Source of the DNA: Limimaricola sp964022235
Lineage (GTDB): Bacteria; Pseudomonadota; Alphaproteobacteria; Rhodobacterales; Rhodobacteraceae
Length of the DNA: 64,000 nucleotides
Direction: 5' to 3'
NCBI RefSeq assembly: GCF_964022235.1
Contig: NZ_CAXHZL010000006.1
Coordinates: 1-64,000 of the forward strand
Shown here: positions 38,425 through 45,758 of the stretch, piece by piece
Numbering within the stretch: the first letter of the stretch is position 1
How the letters are laid out: the number at the start of each line of letters is the position of its first letter
The notes under the pieces: generated by a model
Database searches by the model: none
What the model saw: only the letters and a program-made list of their open reading frames with translations
What the model was told of the DNA's origin: nothing
Program-made: the position numbers and the translations under genes

Positions 38425-41094
38425 ATGACCTTGGACGATACACTCCCAGCCCAAGCTTGGCATGCGCAGGGCGGCGAACAGGTGCTGCAAGCCTTCGACG
38501 TCTCGCCAAGCGGGTTGAGCGCGCAGGAGGCCAAGGCGCGGCAGGTGCGCTACGGGCCGAACCGTCTGCCGGAGCCGCCGCGACGAAGTCTGCTGGCTCG
38601 CCTCAAGAGCCAGTTCGCCAACTTGCTGATTCAGGTCCTGGTCGCGGCGGGTCTCGTCACGGCGCTCATGGGGCATTGGGCGGATTCCGGCGTCATCCTC
38701 GCAGTGGTCGTGATCAACGCCGCGATCGGCCTGTGGCAGGAAGGCCGCGCCGAGAATGCGCTCGCGGCGGTACGCTCGATGCTGCCCGACGAGGCCTCGG
38801 TGCGTCGGGCGGGCGCGCGTGCCCGCATCGCGGTGGCCGACCTCGTGCCGGGCGACATCGTGTTGCTCGAGCCGGGCGACCGGGTTCCGGCGGATCTGAG
38901 GCTGATCGAGGCGCGCGGTCTCAGGGCGCAGGAGGCGGCTCTGACCGGTGAATCCGTGGCCGTCGACAAGGATGTCGCAGCGGTCGCGCCGGACGCGCCA
39001 CTCGGCGACAGGCACCCGATCGCCTTTTCCGGCACCCTCATCGCCGCCGGGCGCGGCGTCGGCGTCGCGGTCGCCACCGGGTCCGCCACCGAAATCGGCC
39101 GCATCGGCACGATGCTGGGCGCGGTGGAGCCGGGCAAAACGCCGCTGTTGCGGCAGATTGACCGCTTCGCGCAGCAGATGACATTCGTCATCCTCGCCGT
39201 TTGCGTCGTCATGTTCATCTATGCCGTCACGCTGGGCGGCTATGGGTCAGGTGACGCCTTTCTCGCCATGGTCGGCTTGGCCGTCTCCGCCATCCCCGAA
39301 GGTCTGCCCGCCGTGCTCACCATCACGCTGGCGCTGGGGGTGCAGCGCATGGCCGCACGTCATGCCATCGTTCGCCGTCTGCCCGCGGTCGAGACGCTGG
39401 GTGCGGTGACGGTGATCTGCACCGACAAGACCGGCACGCTGACCATGAACGAAATGGTGGTACGGCGCGTCGTGACCGATCCCGATGCCCCGCCGCTGGA
39501 GGTCGGCGGCACCGGGTACGAGCCGCGCGGAGAAGTCACTGGCAACGCGGAGGCCGCCCTGCCGCTGATCCGGGCCGGCGTGCTGTGCAACGACGCGCGT
39601 CTGCTCGAGGAGGGCGGCGGCTGGAAAGTCGCCGGCGATCCGATGGAGGGCGCGCTGCTCGCATTGGCGTGCAAGGCTGGCCTCGATCCAGAGGTCGAGC
39701 GACAGGACCATACGCGGCTGCACGAAATCCCCTTCGACGCCGCGTATCGCTTCATGGCGACACTGAACGACGGTCCCGGGGGGCAGGGGATTCATGTGAA
39801 GGGCGCGCCGGATCAACTCCTTGAGCTCTGTTCCTCGCAGACCGGACCGACAGGGGTTGAGCCGATCGACCGCTCGGCGTGGTCGAGACGGATCGAGGAC
39901 CTCGCCGCGACCGGCCACCGGGTTCTGGCCTTCGCGACCAAGGCGGCAGAGCGCGGCGCTCTGGCGCAAGGTGACATCCGCGACCTGACGCTGCTTGGGC
40001 TCGCGGCCTTTATCGACCCGGCGCGGGCGGAGGCGATCACTGCCGTGGCCGACTGCCACCGCGCGGGCATCGCGGTCAGGATGATCACCGGCGACCACGC
40101 CCTCACGGCCCTCGCCGTTGCGGCCGAACTGGGGCTGGAGACGGCCGCGCCGCCCCTCACCGGTCATGACGTAGAGACGATGGACGAGGCCGAGCTGCGC
40201 CGCCGCGCCAGCACAACGACCGTCTTCGCGCGCAGCTCGCCCGAGCACAAGCTGCGGCTGGTCGAGGCGCTACAGGCCGAAGGCAACGTCGTGGCGATGA
40301 CCGGCGACGGGGTGAACGACGCGCCCGCGCTCAAGCGCGCGGACGTCGGCATTGCCATGGGCATCAAGGGCACCGAGGCCGCGAAGGAGGCGGCAAGGGT
40401 GGTGCTCGCCGACGACAACTTTGCCTCCATCGTCGCCGCCGTGCGCGAGGGGCGCACGATTCACGACAACATCCGCAAGGTCATCGCCTGGAACCTGCCG
40501 ACCAATGGCGGCGAGGCTCTGGTGATCATCCTCGCGATCCTGATCGGGCTGCCGCTGCCGATTACGCCGATCCAGATCCTGTGGATCAACATGGTCACCG
40601 CGGTGGCGCTCGGGCTGACGCTGGCCTTCGAACCCGCCGAGCCGGGCGTCATGGACCGCCCGCCCCGCGCGCCCGGCGCGTCGCTGCTCGACGGCGAAAT
40701 GGTCTGGCGGGTCGTCCTCGTCTCGGCCCTCTTCGGTCTGGCGGTCTTCGGTGTGACGGCCTGGGTTACGGCGCGCGGTGAGACGCTGGCCTATGCGCGC
40801 ACCCTTTCGGTCAACCTTCTGGTTGTGATGGAGATTTTCTACCTGTTCTCGGTGCGCTATCTGCACATGACGTCGATCACGCCACGGGGGCTTTTGGGGA
40901 CGCGCGCGGTGCTGATGGGCATCGCCCTGGCCGTGGCCGCGCAGGCGCTCTTTACCTATGCGCCGCCCTTGCAGGCGCTGTTCGACACGCGGCCCGTGAC
41001 GCTCGGCGACGGGGCCATGATCCTCGCGATCGGGGTCGCGCTCCTGGTACTGTTGGAAGCCGAGAAACTGCTGCGCCGTGGCTGGCGCCGGTGA
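38425..41094 (+). CDS. P2-type cation-transporting ATPase
   Basis: This 889-residue P-type ATPase has the actuator motif LTGESVAVDKD, the helix-4 motif AIPEGLPAVLTITLALG typical of P2 pumps, the phosphorylation site ICTDKTGTLTMNE (Asp near residue 334), the nucleotide-domain motif KGAPDQLLE, and the hinge MTGDGVNDAPALKRADVGIAMG. Eight to ten membrane segments are expected. It resembles bacterial Ca2+/Na+-type PacL/Pma1 pumps, but the ion cannot be fixed by reading. Start taken at 38425 (MTLDDTLPAQAWH); the frame extends further upstream but overlaps the VIT1 gene. The 211-base gap before it has no convincing gene. Confidence 0.88.
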   Translation: MTLDDTLPAQAWHAQGGEQVLQAFDVSPSGLSAQEAKARQVRYGPNRLPEPPRRSLLARLKSQFANLLIQVLVAAGLVTALMGHWADSGVILAVVVINAAIGLWQEGRAENALAAVRSMLPDEASVRRAGARARIAVADLVPGDIVLLEPGDRVPADLRLIEARGLRAQEAALTGESVAVDKDVAAVAPDAPLGDRHPIAFSGTLIAAGRGVGVAVATGSATEIGRIGTMLGAVEPGKTPLLRQIDRFAQQMTFVILAVCVVMFIYAVTLGGYGSGDAFLAMVGLAVSAIPEGLPAVLTITLALGVQRMAARHAIVRRLPAVETLGAVTVICTDKTGTLTMNEMVVRRVVTDPDAPPLEVGGTGYEPRGEVTGNAEAALPLIRAGVLCNDARLLEEGGGWKVAGDPMEGALLALACKAGLDPEVERQDHTRLHEIPFDAAYRFMATLNDGPGGQGIHVKGAPDQLLELCSSQTGPTGVEPIDRSAWSRRIEDLAATGHRVLAFATKAAERGALAQGDIRDLTLLGLAAFIDPARAEAITAVADCHRAGIAVRMITGDHALTALAVAAELGLETAAPPLTGHDVETMDEAELRRRASTTTVFARSSPEHKLRLVEALQAEGNVVAMTGDGVNDAPALKRADVGIAMGIKGTEAAKEAARVVLADDNFASIVAAVREGRTIHDNIRKVIAWNLPTNGGEALVIILAILIGLPLPITPIQILWINMVTAVALGLTLAFEPAEPGVMDRPPRAPGASLLDGEMVWRVVLVSALFGLAVFGVTAWVTARGETLAYARTLSVNLLVVMEIFYLFSVRYLHMTSITPRGLLGTRAVLMGIALAVAAQALFTYAPPLQALFDTRPVTLGDGAMILAIGVALLVLLEAEKLLRRGWRR

Positions 41095-41125
41095 CGCATC
41101 AGTCGGTCGGGACCAGGACGACAGG

Positions 41126-41968
41126 TCAGTCCTCGCGCGGGAGCTGCCCCGGATGCACCAGCAGGTCGCAAGGCAGATAGCTCAGCATCTCGGACGCCAC
41201 GCGGCCCATGGTCATCGGCGCGTGGCCTTCGGCCCCGTGTCGCCCGATCGCCAGAAGGTCGACCCCCTCATGCGCCACGGCCTCGATCAGCGCCGGTGTG
41301 GTCCGGCCTTCGAGAAGCCCGCATTCCGCTTCGACGCCGTGCCGCGCCAACCGCTGGCGCATCTGCTCCATCTGGAACAGCATCGGCTCCTCGATATCGT
41401 CGCGGTCGCGCTTGGTGATATCGCCGGTGTCGTCCATGCGGTAGCCCAAGCCCCCGAACGGCACGCGGTAGGCGTGTACGACACGAACAGGCGCGCCGCC
41501 CGTGAGCTTCGAGGCCAGCCGGGCTGCATCCTCGTCGCGCCGCGCAAAGCTGGTCCCGACCATTACCTTGGCATAGGACGCGGCGGCGGAGTTCGAGACC
41601 ACCAGAATCGGCGCTTGCGACATCTGCACGCAGCGGTGCAGCACGCTGCTGCGGAACAGATCGACGATGCCTCGGTCGCGATGCGCGCCCATCACGACGA
41701 GATCGAAGTGCCCCTTTGCGATCCGCTCGACGACGCGTCGCCACGGATGGCCGAAGGTGACCTCCACCTTGCCTGCGCCGCCTACCTCGCGGGTCAGAAG
41801 TTCATGCGCCGACTGCGCCGCCTCTTCCGCGATATGGCTCGGGAGCGTGTCGTCCACGATGTGCAGGATCTCCAGATCCATCCCGAGCGCCGCTGCCAGC
41901 CTGCGCGCCCGGTCGAGCGCGAGACTGCTGCGGTCGGAAAGATCGCTTGCCATGAGTATGCCGGGCAT
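41126..41968 (-). CDS. Universal stress protein (tandem Usp domains)
   Basis: The 280-residue product has Usp domains starting PGILMASDLSDRSSLALDRARRLAAALG and VMVGTSFARRDEDAARLASK. Nucleotide-motif regions are VVMGAHRDRGIVDLFRSSVLHRC and AIGRHGAEGHAPMTMGRVASEML. It is the second gene of a short operon, 24 bases after a four-helix membrane protein gene, and convergent with the P-type ATPase gene. An FNR-like box lies upstream of the operon. It belongs to the cluster of five usp genes. Confidence 0.88.
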   Translation of the reverse strand: MPGILMASDLSDRSSLALDRARRLAAALGMDLEILHIVDDTLPSHIAEEAAQSAHELLTREVGGAGKVEVTFGHPWRRVVERIAKGHFDLVVMGAHRDRGIVDLFRSSVLHRCVQMSQAPILVVSNSAAASYAKVMVGTSFARRDEDAARLASKLTGGAPVRVVHAYRVPFGGLGYRMDDTGDITKRDRDDIEEPMLFQMEQMRQRLARHGVEAECGLLEGRTTPALIEAVAHEGVDLLAIGRHGAEGHAPMTMGRVASEMLSYLPCDLLVHPGQLPRED

Positions 41969-41992
41969 GGGGTTCCCTCCCTTGGGCCTCGT

Positions 41993-42439
41993 TCAGTGGT
42001 CGGACCGGGTACGGCCCGTGCCATGGCGCTCTACCGAGCCGGTCACGGCCGTAACCGCGAGGTCGATGAGCGCGCCGATGAGCGTCGCTTCGATGACGAT
42101 CCACCAGACCCCCGGTCCCGGCTGCGGCAGCCAGTCCGAGCGGGCCCAGAGCACCTCGAGGCCGTCTTGTGCGACGAGCAACAGCATCACCCCCATCCAG
42201 AGGCCGACCCAGCCGCCCCGGATGCCCAAGGGCAGGCGAATGTCGAACAGGGGCACGCGATCAAAGACACCGATCAGCCCGACCAGCGCCCCCAGCATCA
42301 CCGCCCAGAGCACGACCCCCCAGACCAGCATGGTCTCGGAAGGAGAGGTGGTCGTCAGCAGCGCCGGGGCCAGCAGCCCGAACAGCAGCCCGAGCGATTT
42401 GGCCAATGCCACGCGTTGCATCAGCGGTGTGAATGTCAT
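41993..42439 (-). CDS. Four-helix membrane protein of unknown function
   Basis: This 148-residue protein has about four hydrophobic segments (residues 14-32, 38-60, 74-93 and 112-134) with short loops and a basic C-terminus (SVERHGTGRTRSDH). I do not recognise the family. It precedes a usp gene by 24 bases and follows an FNR-like box by about 50 bases, so it is probably part of the low-oxygen regulon. Similar small membrane proteins often accompany Usp and cytochrome genes in this type of cluster. No function is claimed. Confidence 0.7.
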   Translation of the reverse strand: MTFTPLMQRVALAKSLGLLFGLLAPALLTTTSPSETMLVWGVVLWAVMLGALVGLIGVFDRVPLFDIRLPLGIRGGWVGLWMGVMLLLVAQDGLEVLWARSDWLPQPGPGVWWIVIEATLIGALIDLAVTAVTGSVERHGTGRTRSDH

Positions 42440-42489
42440 GTCAAAGCCCTCCTTGATTTCGATACTGGCCCCTGCGCGCGCACCGTGCC

Positions 42490-42503
42490 TTGATCTGGAT
42501 CAC
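42490..42503. promoter_or_regulatory. FNR-like box upstream of the four-helix protein gene
   Basis: TTGATCTGGATCAC matches TTGAT-N4-ATCAA at nine of ten bases. It overlaps the last codons of the cytochrome c gene and lies about 57 bases before the start of the minus-strand gene at 42439. Confidence 0.6.
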
Positions 42504-42907
42504 CCCTCCTGCAGGGTTTCGAGGTAATCGGAGAGCGCCACGAGGGGCTGCGGCGTCGGCGTCAGGATCCCGTCGCCGGTGTCGACATGCAGGGTCGGGC
42601 CGGTGAACCGCTCCGAGAATTCGGGCATCACCTGGTTCGGGTCGCCCTGTCGAAAGTAGCCGTCGATATAGGACATCACATGGACCGCCGGGAACGGCTC
42701 GTTCGAGGCGCGCAGCCGGGTCAGATCGGCGGGCGGGCGCGGCAAGCCTGCGGCCATGGGCCCGTCGCCCTTGCCGCCCGCGCCGTGGCAGGAGGCGCAG
42801 TTTTGCATGAAGAGCGCCTCGCCGGTAGGTAGCTCCGGCTCGGGCATGGCGCAGGCGACGAGGCCCGCCGCCGCTGACAGGGCCGTGGCCGTGATGATCC
42901 GCTTCAT
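42500..42907 (-). CDS. Lipoprotein monoheme cytochrome c
   Basis: The 135-residue product has a lipoprotein signal (ATALSAAAGLVAC, lipobox LVAC) and one haem motif, CASCH, in LFMQNCASCHGAGGKGDGPMAAGL. A likely Met ligand is in QVMPEFSERF. ATG at 42907 is preceded by GCAAGGAGC. It should be anchored at the membrane as a small electron carrier. A perfect FNR-like box is 80 bases upstream (42987-43000), next to a second perfect box serving the divergent usp gene. Confidence 0.88.
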   Translation of the reverse strand: MKRIITATALSAAAGLVACAMPEPELPTGEALFMQNCASCHGAGGKGDGPMAAGLPRPPADLTRLRASNEPFPAVHVMSYIDGYFRQGDPNQVMPEFSERFTGPTLHVDTGDGILTPTPQPLVALSDYLETLQEG

Positions 42908-42986
42908 GTTCTGCTCCTTGCATCGCCTCCGCGCGGGTCTTGGCCCGCCGTTGGCCCACCCCTCTCCCGCAAAGCGCGAGACCGCC

Positions 42987-43000
42987 TTGATCTGGATCAA
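42987..43000. promoter_or_regulatory. Perfect FNR-like box upstream of cytochrome c gene
   Basis: TTGATCTGGATCAA is an exact TTGAT-N4-ATCAA. It lies 80 bases before the minus-strand cytochrome c start at 42907. A second perfect box follows 18 bases away. Confidence 0.75.
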
Positions 43001-43018
43001 TCCGGGGGGCGGCGTCGC

Positions 43019-43032
43019 TTGATCGGGATCAA
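43019..43032. promoter_or_regulatory. Perfect FNR-like box upstream of usp gene
   Basis: TTGATCGGGATCAA is an exact TTGAT-N4-ATCAA. Its centre is about 65 bases before the usp ATG at 43091. Paired with the box at 42987 it gives each divergent gene its own site. Confidence 0.75.
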
Positions 43033-43090
43033 GGCGCAGGATGGCGCCGCCCGCCAATCTCCGTGCAACCAACCGAGAGGAGAGACCCGC

Positions 43091-43933
43091 ATGTCCCATG
43101 GAACCGTCGCCGTCATGGCCACAGATGCCGCGCTTGACCGTGGCGCGATCGCCACCGCGCTCGCGCTTACCGAGCCCGAGGAGGCGCATCTCGATATCCA
43201 CTGTCTCGGCATCGAGAGCACACCGCCCGACGCCTTCATGGCGGGACCGGCCTTGATGCTGACCATGCCCGACGCCGATAGCGCCGTCGCGCGCGCCGAG
43301 GCATTGGAGCGCGAGCTGCGACCGCTCATCCCCGCCCACCGTGGCAACGTGCAGCTGCACCGGCAGCATGTGCGCGAAGGGTTGATTGGGCAGCAGGTGG
43401 GCGAGTTGGCCCGCTTTGCCGACCGAGTCGTCGCCACGGCGCCCTATGGCCCCGAAGCGCGCCCGCTTCAGGTCGCGGTGCTGGAGGCGGCGCTGTTCGG
43501 AGGCGGTCTGCCGGTGATCGTCGTGCCTGATGGAGGGGCCGAGATCGCACCGCGTCCGGAGCGGCTCATGGTCGCTTGGGACGGCAGCCGCGAGGCGATG
43601 GTAGCGGCGCGGGCCGCGCTGCCGATGCTTCGCCGGGCGCGGCTCGTCGACGTGGTGATTGTCGATCCGGAGGTGCAGGTCGGCGACCGTTCCGACCCCG
43701 GCGGCGACATCGGGCTTTTTCTCGCGCGCAACGGCGTGCGGGTCGAGGTCTCGGTGCTGGCGCGCAGTCGGTTCCGCAACTCGGAGGTACTGCGCCGCCA
43801 CGCGATAGATACCGGGGCCGAGGCCGTGGTGATGGGGGCCTATGGCCACTCGCGGCTGCGCGAACAGCTGTTCGGCGGCACCACGCGCGAGATGCTGACC
43901 GACGCGCGGCTGCCGCTAATCCTCGCACGCTGA
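43091..43933 (+). CDS. Universal stress protein
   Basis: The 280-residue product has a divergent N-terminal half (HGTVAVMATDAALDRGAIATAL) and a clear C-terminal Usp domain (ERLMVAWDGSREAMVAARAALPML) ending with the nucleotide motif VMGAYGHSRLREQLFGGTTREML. Start at 43091 fits a site in CCGAGAGGAGAGACC. It is divergent from the cytochrome c lipoprotein gene and is under a perfect FNR-like box. Fifth usp gene of the cluster. Confidence 0.88.
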   Translation: MSHGTVAVMATDAALDRGAIATALALTEPEEAHLDIHCLGIESTPPDAFMAGPALMLTMPDADSAVARAEALERELRPLIPAHRGNVQLHRQHVREGLIGQQVGELARFADRVVATAPYGPEARPLQVAVLEAALFGGGLPVIVVPDGGAEIAPRPERLMVAWDGSREAMVAARAALPMLRRARLVDVVIVDPEVQVGDRSDPGGDIGLFLARNGVRVEVSVLARSRFRNSEVLRRHAIDTGAEAVVMGAYGHSRLREQLFGGTTREMLTDARLPLILAR

Positions 43934-43982
43934 CCTGCGCGCCCCGGCCCGCGCATGGGACGGGGTGCGCCGCGACAGTCGG

Positions 43983-44276
43983 CTATCGCAGGACGCGTGG
44001 CGGTGCGGTGTCCCGGCTGTCGGTGTTCAGGCGGATCACGGCCCGTCGGTGCTTGTTGCGCATGACATCGAGCACCTCGACCGAGTGGCTGCGCACTTCG
44101 GTCAGGCGGCGGATGCGCGAGCCAGGCGAGCCGATCGGGCGCAGGCTGTGCTGGCGAAGATCCGGCACGAAGGTGGCGGCATCCTCCAGCGCCCGCTCCA
44201 GATCCTCCTCTGCCTCGAGATAGGCGCGATACGCCCGGATCAGGGCGCGGCGGGCGGTTGCGGCGTCGGGGTTCAT
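43983..44276 (-). CDS. Small charged protein of unknown function next to fnrL
   Basis: This 97-residue protein starts MNPDAATARRALIRAYRAYLEAEEDLERALEDAATF, a highly charged helical region likely to form a coiled coil, then a basic middle and tail rich in Arg (RNKHRRAVIRLNTDSR). No membrane segment or signal. A strong CGAGGAGGACCGAGG site precedes the ATG. I do not recognise the family. It lies between usp and fnrL, with an imperfect FNR-like palindrome (44305-44318) 29 bases upstream. Its role is unknown. Confidence 0.65.
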   Translation of the reverse strand: MNPDAATARRALIRAYRAYLEAEEDLERALEDAATFVPDLRQHSLRPIGSPGSRIRRLTEVRSHSVEVLDVMRNKHRRAVIRLNTDSRDTAPPRVLR

Positions 44277-44304
44277 CCTCGGTCCTCCTCGAAACAAGGT
44301 GACT

Positions 44305-44318
44305 CTGACCCCGATCAG
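44305..44318. promoter_or_regulatory. Weak FNR-like palindrome upstream of small charged protein
   Basis: CTGACCCCGATCAG is a CTGA-N6-TCAG palindrome that matches TTGAT-N4-ATCAA at seven of ten fixed bases. It sits in the 95-base gap between fnrL and the downstream gene on the same strand. Weak support. Confidence 0.35.
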
Positions 44319-44371
44319 GCCAAAATGCCCGGCCCCTGTCAACGATGTTGATAAACGGTTTAGGTGCCGGC

Positions 44372-45097
44372 TCAGATCGCCAAGGCCTCGTCGCCGGTCT
44401 CGGTCCTGAGCCGGCCCAGATCGGGGATTACGATCCTGCGCTTGCCATCGAGTTCGATGACGCCTTCGCGCCCGAGCTGGCTGATCTGACGGCTGACCGT
44501 CTCGATCGTCAGGCCAAGATACTCCGACATCGCTTCGCGCGTGAGCGGCAGGTCGAGCTTGATATCGCGGGTCCGGGGCGCGAGATCGAAGCTCGCTTCG
44601 CGCTGCGCCACCGACACCAGAAGGCTGGAAATACGCTCGCGCGCGGTCTTGCGCCCGAGCACCAGCATCCATTCGCGCGCCGCATCCAACTCGTCGAGCG
44701 TCATCTCCAAAAGTCGTCCCGCCACATGCGGCATGTCCACGAGAAGCCTCTCGAACGGGGCGCGGCGAAAGCAGCACAGGGTGACATCGCTCGCCGCGGT
44801 GATGTCGTAGGGGGTGGAGATCCGACCGGGGCGTCCGATGAAATCCGATGGCAGCAACAGGCCAACCATCTGCACGCGCCCGTCCTCCAGGGTTTGCGCC
44901 ATGGTGGCGATGCCCGACACCACCGAACCCACGAAGCTCAGATCGTCGCCGGCCCAGACGATCTTCTGCCCCGCCTCGTAGCGCCGATAGAACTTGACCT
45001 CCTCGAGCCGCGCCAGCTCGGCCTCGTCGCAACGCGAACAGACGGCACGGTGACGGATGCCGCAATCAGCGCAGCGCAGGTCCAATCTCGGGGTCAT
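44372..45097 (-). CDS. fnrL: Fnr-type oxygen-sensing regulator FnrL
   Basis: The 241-residue CRP/FNR-family protein has N-terminal cysteines C9, C12, C20 and C23 (DLRCADCGIRHRAVCSRC) and C108/C109 (TLCCFRR), suitable for an oxygen-labile [4Fe-4S] cluster. A cyclic-nucleotide-like beta roll follows (GLLLPSDFIGRPGR), then the dimer helix and an HTH with the FNR recognition helix LTIETVSRQISQLGREG; the E-SR core predicts TTGAT half-sites. The ribosome site GAGGAGATCCACG is clear. This agrees with the many TTGAT-N4-ATCAA boxes nearby. FnrL controls micro-oxic and anaerobic genes in Rhodobacterales. Confidence 0.92.
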   Translation of the reverse strand: MTPRLDLRCADCGIRHRAVCSRCDEAELARLEEVKFYRRYEAGQKIVWAGDDLSFVGSVVSGIATMAQTLEDGRVQMVGLLLPSDFIGRPGRISTPYDITAASDVTLCCFRRAPFERLLVDMPHVAGRLLEMTLDELDAAREWMLVLGRKTARERISSLLVSVAQREASFDLAPRTRDIKLDLPLTREAMSEYLGLTIETVSRQISQLGREGVIELDGKRRIVIPDLGRLRTETGDEALAI

Positions 45098-45189
45098 CGT
45101 GGATCTCCTCGGGAAGGGGCAGGCTCACGATACCACCAAACGGCGATCCGCCGTAGCCCCTTCATGCCGCAACGCGGCGTGGGAGGCTC

Positions 45190-45597
45190 TCAGCGGCCGG
45201 GATTCCGTGCCGCCGCCAGTGCGCGCAGCAGGTCGCTTCGACTGAGAATTCCGACGATCCGCCCGCCATCGAGGACCGGAAACCGGCGATACGGGCTGTC
45301 GATGAACCGCTCGGCCGCCGCGAGAATGTCGAGATCGGGCGGCAATCCGACCACTGGCGCGTGCATTGCATCGCCGACAAGGCCGCCCTGCCCCGCGTGG
45401 TATCCGGCATGAAGCGCCGCGCGCAGGCAGTCCTTTTGCGACAGCATGCCGACAAGCATGGCCTTCGCATCGAGGACCGGCACGCCGGAGATGCCATGAA
45501 ACAGAAGGACATGCATGGCGCGCAGCAGCTCCGTCTCGGGTGTCACCGTGATGACCTCGCGCGTCATGACGTCCTCGATGCGCAGCAGCGGTGTCAT
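45190..45597 (-). CDS. Tandem CBS-domain protein
   Basis: This 135-residue protein consists of two CBS domains (about residues 7-62 and 78-132): IEDVMTREVITVTPETELLRAMHVLLFHGISGVPVLD and LDILAAAERFIDSPYRRFPVLDGGRIVGILSRSDLLRAL. CBS pairs usually bind adenine nucleotides. The start overlaps the stop of the small cysteine-rich ORF as ATGA (45594-45597), so it is the last gene of the NQR-type operon. It may sense energy state for that complex or be a general regulator. fnrL starts 92 bases downstream on the same strand. Confidence 0.85.
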   Translation of the reverse strand: MTPLLRIEDVMTREVITVTPETELLRAMHVLLFHGISGVPVLDAKAMLVGMLSQKDCLRAALHAGYHAGQGGLVGDAMHAPVVGLPPDLDILAAAERFIDSPYRRFPVLDGGRIVGILSRSDLLRALAAARNPGR

Positions 45598-45752
45598 CGC
45601 GCGGCCTTGCGCGGACAGATCTTGCGGCAACCCGCGCAAGGCGCGCCGCATCCCCCGCGCGGCGGCCCGCGACCGGTCAACAGGCCGAGGCCCAGCCCCG
45701 CCATCGACAGCGCGATCAGAAGGAGAACGAGAAGGAGCGTGATCATGCGCAT
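45594..45752 (-). CDS. 52-residue Cys-rich membrane protein, candidate NqrM-like factor
   Basis: The frame gives one N-terminal membrane helix (about residues 4-26, ITLLLVLLLIALSMAGLGLG), a short TGRGPPRGG linker and four cysteines at 35, 39, 42 and 46 (CGAPCAGCRKIC), then a basic end. This layout resembles NqrM (DUF539), a one-helix, four-Cys protein required to mature Na+-NQR in Vibrio. It lies seven bases after apbE and overlaps the CBS gene by ATGA, so it is positioned as a translated operon gene. The Cys spacing is not identical to classical NqrM, so the assignment is inferred. Confidence 0.65.
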   Translation of the reverse strand: MRMITLLLVLLLIALSMAGLGLGLLTGRGPPRGGCGAPCAGCRKICPRKAAR

Positions 45753-45758
45753 ATTCTT

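Noticed and set aside
41078..42493. 471-codon plus-strand frame
   Set aside because: Antisense to a usp gene and the four-helix protein gene. The minus-strand proteins have clear motifs or helices.
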